Positions 5,244-8,094 of a stretch of DNA of 8,094 nt are shown piece after piece. The notes below the pieces were generated by a model. The model made no database searches and had not been told where the DNA came from. It saw nothing but the letters and a program-made list of their open reading frames with translations. This DNA is from an uncultured Sutterella sp. GTDB taxonomy: Bacteria; Pseudomonadota; Gammaproteobacteria; Burkholderiales; Burkholderiaceae_F. The DNA lies in NCBI GenBank assembly GCA_905192805.1, contig CAJJMF010000121.1:1-8094 (forward strand), written 5' to 3'. Numbering within the stretch: position 1 is the first letter of the stretch; the number at the start of each line of letters is the position of its first letter. The position numbers and the translations under genes were made by a program.

Positions 5244-7313
5244 ATGAGTTCTGAAGCGGTTAAGCCTGCTACTTCTCAGGTGACGAATTTTATTCGCAAT
5301 ATCATTGAAGACGACTTGGCTCGTGGAGCCAATTTGCCTCGACTCTGGTGCGGTCACCCCGCGCCGTATAGTGAGCAAGCCGACAAAGGTGTGCCCGATA
5401 CGGCAAAGATTCGTACGCGTTTCCCGCCAGAACCCAATGGCTATCTCCATATCGGACATGCTAAGAGCATTTGCTTGAATTTTGGTTTGGCCCGGGATTA
5501 CGGTGGCGCTTGCCACATGCGTTTTGACGATACAAACCCTGAAAAAGAAGATCAGGAGTACGTGGACGGTATCAAAGATAGCGTGCGCTGGTTAGGGTTT
5601 GATTGGCAGTATGGCAAGGAAAATAATCTCTACTTCGCCAGCTCGTACTTTGATTACATGTACGCTTTTGCCGAACACCTGATTCGCACTGGTTATGCCT
5701 ATGTGGATGAGCAAACTTCGGAAGAAATGCAAGCAACCCGTGGGACGTTGCGTGAACCGGGAACGAACTCTCCCTACCGTGACCGCCCCGCGGAAGAAAG
5801 TTTGCGTCTTTTCCATGAAATGCGCGATGGCAAGCATGAAGCAGGCTCTATGGTGGTTCGTGCCAAGATTGACATGGCAAGTCCGAACATGAACTTGCGT
5901 GACCCTGCCATTTATCGTATCCGCTTTGCCGAACACCATGCGACGGGGAACCGTTGGTGCGTCTATCCGATGTACACGTTTGCCCATCCTATCGAAGATA
6001 CGCTCGAAAATATTACCCACTCGATTTGTACGCTCGAATTTGAAGATCAGCGTGCATTCTACGATTGGGCATTGGAACGTATTATTCCCGTGTTACGCAC
6101 TCCGCAGTACGAAGAAGCTTTGACGATTTTGCGTCAGATGGCAGCGGGTGAAGACGACCGTGCGCTTGGGTTTATTGAGCGCGTGCTGGCTGTGCCTCAC
6201 AAACTTGGTAATAGCTTACCCGAGGAACGTGCGAAGGCCCTCTTGAGTCGTTGGGCGGATCAGGTGCCACAGCGCTTTGACGAAAGCGTTGAGGAATTCT
6301 TTGCGCTCGTATTGGAATTCCCTGAAAACTTTACGCCGATCATGCAGGCAGGTTTAGAAGTGGTTCGCCCGAACTTCTTCTTACTCTCTCACCAGTATGA
6401 GTTCAACCGCTTGAACCTTACGTACGTGGTCGTTTCCAAGCGTAAGTTGATCAAGTTGGTGCAAGATCACCATGTGGACGGATGGGATGATCCCCGTATG
6501 CCGACGATTGTTGGCTTGCGTCGTCGCGGTTTTACCCCGGAAAGCTTGCAGGTGTTCGCAGAACGTTGTGGGGTTTCGAAGGTCTCCGGTGGTTGGATTG
6601 ACTACTCGGTTCTCGAACAGTGCCTGCGTGAGGACTTAGAAGCTCGCGCAGAACGTCGTGTGGCTGTGATGCGTCCTTTGAAGTTGATTATTGACAACTA
6701 TCCCGAAGGGCAAAGCGAATTGCTGGAAGCGAATAACCACCCTCAGAATCCGGACATGGGGGTTCGCCAGATCACCTTCTCGAAAGAGTTGTGGATTGAA
6801 GAAGAGGATTTCGCCGAAGTCCCGCCCAAGGGCTATCGTCGTTTGACGATTCCTGCCGATGGATCCCAGGCCAATCCGGTGCGTTTGCGTTATGGCTATG
6901 TCGTGGTACCTACGTCGGTTGAAAAGGATGCTACGGGTAAAGTGATCGCTGTTCATGCCAACTATTTGCCTGAAACCAAGTCGGGTACCGAAGGAAGTAT
7001 GAGCGTCAAAACGAAAGCGACCATTCATTGGTTGGACGCAAAGACGGCGGTTCCGGCAGAAATCCGAGTCTATGATCGCCTCTTCAATGTTCCCCATCCT
7101 GACGAAGGGGAAGGTGATTTCTTAGAGCGCCTCACGCCCAACTCGAAGCAAGTGTTAGCGTCGTATGTGGAACCCGCTGCGGCTCACGCAGCCCCCGATA
7201 CGAAGTTCCAGTTTGAACGAAACGGCTATTTTGTAGCCGATCGTTTGGATCACACGGCTGATAAGCCGGTATTCAACTTGTCGGTTGGACTGCGCGATTC
7301 GTGGGGAAAGTAA
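5244..7313 (+). CDS. glnS: Glutaminyl-tRNA synthetase with a 96-residue internal insertion
   Basis: Class I aminoacyl-tRNA synthetase that charges tRNA-Gln with glutamine in the cytoplasm. 689 residues against 554 in E. coli. Present in order: N-terminal NFIRNIIEDDL; a beta-type extra stretch about 30-54; RTRFPPEPNGYLHIGHAKS with HIGH at 69-72; acceptor-binding domain with GTNSPYRDR, IDMASPNMNLRDP and EHHATGNRWCVYPMY; ITHSICTLEFED (258-268); KMSKS equivalent VVSKRK (396-401); WDDPRMPT (414-421); then the two anticodon-binding beta-barrels, ending VGLRDSWGK. Between YDWALERIIPV (273-283) and QYEFNRLNL (384-392), where E. coli has a few residues, lie about 96 additional residues (288-383), in frame, acidic (about 16 acidic to 9 basic) and mainly helical by eye. 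No catalytic residue is lost, so the enzyme should be active. The ATG at 5244 is the only ATG/GTG in frame back to the leader; the ribosome site is weak (GGA, 8 bases away). It appears to be transcribed alone, from its own promoter to the terminator at 7372-7404. Confidence 0.97.
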   Translation: MSSEAVKPATSQVTNFIRNIIEDDLARGANLPRLWCGHPAPYSEQADKGVPDTAKIRTRFPPEPNGYLHIGHAKSICLNFGLARDYGGACHMRFDDTNPEKEDQEYVDGIKDSVRWLGFDWQYGKENNLYFASSYFDYMYAFAEHLIRTGYAYVDEQTSEEMQATRGTLREPGTNSPYRDRPAEESLRLFHEMRDGKHEAGSMVVRAKIDMASPNMNLRDPAIYRIRFAEHHATGNRWCVYPMYTFAHPIEDTLENITHSICTLEFEDQRAFYDWALERIIPVLRTPQYEEALTILRQMAAGEDDRALGFIERVLAVPHKLGNSLPEERAKALLSRWADQVPQRFDESVEEFFALVLEFPENFTPIMQAGLEVVRPNFFLLSHQYEFNRLNLTYVVVSKRKLIKLVQDHHVDGWDDPRMPTIVGLRRRGFTPESLQVFAERCGVSKVSGGWIDYSVLEQCLREDLEARAERRVAVMRPLKLIIDNYPEGQSELLEANNHPQNPDMGVRQITFSKELWIEEEDFAEVPPKGYRRLTIPADGSQANPVRLRYGYVVVPTSVEKDATGKVIAVHANYLPETKSGTEGSMSVKTKATIHWLDAKTAVPAEIRVYDRLFNVPHPDEGEGDFLERLTPNSKQVLASYVEPAAAHAAPDTKFQFERNGYFVADRLDHTADKPVFNLSVGLRDSWGK

Positions 7314-7318
7314 TCCCA

Positions 7319-7337
7319 CTTTGCGGACACCGCAAAG
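7319..7337 (+). repeat. Hairpin directly after glnS
   Basis: CTTTGCGG (7319-7326) and CCGCAAAG (7330-7337) form a perfect 8-bp stem with a 3-base loop, starting 6 bases after the stop codon. There is no T-run, so by itself it is not an intrinsic terminator; in RNA it would be the first 3'-UTR stem of the glnS message. Confidence 0.5.
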
Positions 7338-7341
7338 GCTA

Positions 7342-7360
7342 ATCCACTCCCCTAGTGGAT
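7342..7360 (+). repeat. Second hairpin after glnS
   Basis: ATCCACT (7342-7348) and AGTGGAT (7354-7360) form a perfect 7-bp stem with a 5-base loop, only 4 bases after the previous hairpin. No T-run follows. It lies in the 3' UTR upstream of the real terminator. Confidence 0.45.
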
Positions 7361-7371
7361 GAACATAGCTC

Positions 7372-7404
7372 AATAAGGCTCGTCAAATGGCGAGCCTTAT
7401 TTTT
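7372..7404 (+). terminator. Strong Rho-independent terminator of glnS
   Basis: AATAAGGCTCG (7372-7382) pairs perfectly with CGAGCCTTATT (7391-7401) over 11 bp around an 8-base loop, followed by a T-run ending at 7404. This is a canonical intrinsic terminator 58 bases after the glnS stop. The reverse strand has an AATAA-type tail rather than a T-run, so it acts best on + strand transcripts. Confidence 0.92.
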
Positions 7405-7588
7405 GGTGGGCATCCGAGGATTTCCGTTGCTTGTTCCTGTCTATGGCTCTACGTTCGTAACGAACGTGTTAACAACGAATCCTTTTGGACGTAAACGGAC
7501 ACAACTTTTAGAAACGTTCACGGATTTCGGTTAGTGGGGGGCGTAAGATTCCACCTAAGCCATTGATGAGTATGGTTTGTAAATGAAA
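7405..7588. other. Noncoding stretch between the glnS terminator and the next promoter
   Basis: No convincing gene, tRNA or known RNA. The only clear structure is the palindrome ACGTTCG-TAA-CGAACGT at 7451-7467, a 7-bp stem with a 3-base spacer. A bulged stem can be drawn at about 7529-7560 (GGTTAGTGG with CCACCTAAGCC). Related ACGTTC sequences recur at 7513-7518. The palindrome could be a binding site for a dimeric regulator, but nothing shows this. Confidence 0.4.
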
Positions 7589-7617
7589 TTGACTGCAGTA
7601 CAGTTAATTTCTAAATA
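7589..7617 (+). promoter_or_regulatory. Candidate promoter of the small secreted-protein gene
   Basis: TTGACT (7589-7594) is five of six to the -35 consensus; 17 bases later TAAATA (7612-7617) sits at the start of an AT-only run that includes the palindrome AAATATATATTT (7613-7624). The -10 match is poor, but the whole region is easily melted and there is no better candidate. The start would be near 7624, giving a leader of about 120 bases. Confidence 0.4.
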
Positions 7618-7640
7618 TATATTTATCATGGTGAAAATGA

Positions 7641-7667
7641 AGAACATCGCAGTATTCGCTATGTTCT
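7641..7667 (+). repeat. Hairpin in the leader of the small secreted-protein gene
   Basis: AGAACATCGC (7641-7650) and GCTATGTTCT (7658-7667) form a 10-position stem with one mismatch around a 7-base loop. No T-run follows. It lies inside a 17-codon open frame (ATG 7628 to TGA 7679-7681). A second possible pairing, GAAGGG (7680-7685) with CCCTTC (7705-7710), lies just downstream. Confidence 0.35.
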
Positions 7668-7747
7668 CCTGTGGTTTATGAAGGGAAACCCAAGTGAATA
7701 ATCCCCCTTCCTAAACGAACCCCATTACAGAAATTAAAGGCGTTATC

Positions 7748-7981
7748 ATGAAAAACGTTCTCACTCTTTTAGCTGTTTCCCTCTTTGCTGCTACGGCCGC
7801 TCAGGCTGCTCCTAGCCTTGATGCTGCTGCCAATGCTGCTGAAGCTCAAGCGACTCAGGCAGTCGATCAGGTTAAGTCCGAAGCTAAGCAGGATGTAAAG
7901 AAAGAAGTCAAGCATGCGAAGAAAGTGGCTGCTCACAAAGCCGTGAAGCAGGCTGCTAAGGCTAAGAAAGCTACGATGTAA
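7748..7981 (+). CDS. Small secreted Ala/Lys-rich protein of unknown function
   Basis: 77 residues. I do not recognise a family. The first 20 residues are a clean Sec signal peptide: MKN, a hydrophobic core (VLTLLAVSLFAAT) and AQA before the likely cleavage at A21, so the mature product is probably a periplasmic or secreted peptide of 57 residues. That part holds about 18 alanines and 12 lysines, no cysteine or aromatic residue, and looks like one or two long helices. Its first half has all six acidic residues (SLDAAANAAEAQ onwards) and the last 24 are purely basic (KHAKKVAAHKAVKQAAKAKK). It resembles in composition acid-shock (Asr-like) and histone-H1-like tails, but composition alone proves no relationship. 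Start supported by AAAGG at 7736-7740, 7 bases before ATG. It has its own candidate promoter and a leader of about 120 bases, and stands alone after the glnS terminator. Confidence 0.8.
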   Translation: MKNVLTLLAVSLFAATAAQAAPSLDAAANAAEAQATQAVDQVKSEAKQDVKKEVKHAKKVAAHKAVKQAAKAKKATM

Positions 7982-7998
7982 TTCCGGGGTGGAATTAC
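7978..7998 (+). repeat. Hairpin overlapping the stop codon of the small secreted-protein gene
   Basis: GTAATTCC (7978-7985) pairs perfectly with GGAATTAC (7991-7998) over 8 bp around GGGGT; the TAA stop is inside the left arm. There is no T-run after it, so it is more likely an mRNA-stabilising 3' structure than a terminator. Confidence 0.45.
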
Positions 7999-8025
7999 CC
8001 ACTTACGATTCGATCAACTTGATCT

Positions 8026-8053
8026 ATTGTCAGAGCAACGCGACTTTGACAGT
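8026..8053 (+). terminator. Possible weak terminator after the small secreted-protein gene
   Basis: ATTGTCAGAG (8026-8035) and CTTTGACAGT (8044-8053) can form a 10-position stem with two G-T wobbles and an 8-base loop. Only a short TTT follows (8053-8055). It is the nearest terminator-like element to the gene inside the window, but weak. Confidence 0.25.
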
Positions 8054-8094
8054 TTAAAGACCGGTGTGGCAGTTGTGTAATAACCTGCCAAAAA

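Noticed and set aside
6105..6392. Frameshift, intein or mobile-element scar inside glnS
   Set aside because: The frame is intact on both sides, there are no intein splicing residues or terminal inverted repeats, and codon use matches the rest of the gene.
7405..7560. tRNA or known small RNA after glnS
   Set aside because: No cloverleaf, TTCRANNY loop or terminal T-run could be found in this stretch.
8046..8081. Consensus -35 TTGACA as a promoter at the right end
   Set aside because: No acceptable -10 lies 16-18 bases downstream; the nearest, TGTAAT at 8076-8081, is 24 bases away, and TTGACA is part of the hairpin at 8026-8053.
8067..8090. TGGCAG...CTGCCA hairpin at the right edge as a terminator
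   Set aside because: Only a 6-bp stem with a 12-base loop, followed by A residues on the + strand; the window ends before it can be judged.

Overview
The window reads as chromosomal DNA from a betaproteobacterium. The best clues are the beta-type N-terminal part of its glutaminyl-tRNA synthetase (an extra stretch before the RTRFPPEPNGYLHIGH block), a beta-like RNase G, and roughly even GC content. Burkholderiales, perhaps a Sutterellaceae-like lineage, is my inference from protein character and not a database result. Every gene lies on the + strand, and I see no insertion sequence, phage gene, CRISPR array, tRNA or rRNA.

Layout. Bases 1-830 carry the 3' part of an EamA/DMT-family membrane transporter that begins before the window, closed by a hairpin with a T-run (853-884). 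A 231-base gap follows, holding a possible promoter and a GC-rich leader structure. Next comes a tightly packed block, rng (RNase G, 1062-2519), sbcB (exonuclease I, 2551-4152) and a beta-hydroxyacid dehydrogenase-family oxidoreductase (4171-5073), with gaps of 31 and 18 bases that suggest co-transcription. A 170-base gap then holds three perfect 9-bp hairpins and a good extended -10 promoter, leading into glnS (5244-7313). glnS ends in three more hairpins, the last a textbook intrinsic terminator (7372-7404). After about 340 bases of mostly noncoding DNA comes a small gene (7748-7981) for a secreted Ala/Lys-rich protein of 77 residues.

Function. The genes are mainly housekeeping: RNA processing (RNase G), recombination and repair (exonuclease I), a small-metabolite dehydrogenase, and translation (GlnRS). 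I find no evidence of a multi-gene new system. The most notable feature is in GlnRS, which is 689 residues against 554 in E. coli. It carries an in-frame, acidic, probably helical insertion of about 96 residues just before the KMSKS-equivalent loop, bounded on both sides by the tripeptide QYE. Other points of interest are the structured glnS and rng leaders, the flanking hairpin clusters, and the unrecognised secreted Lys/Ala-rich protein with its long leader.
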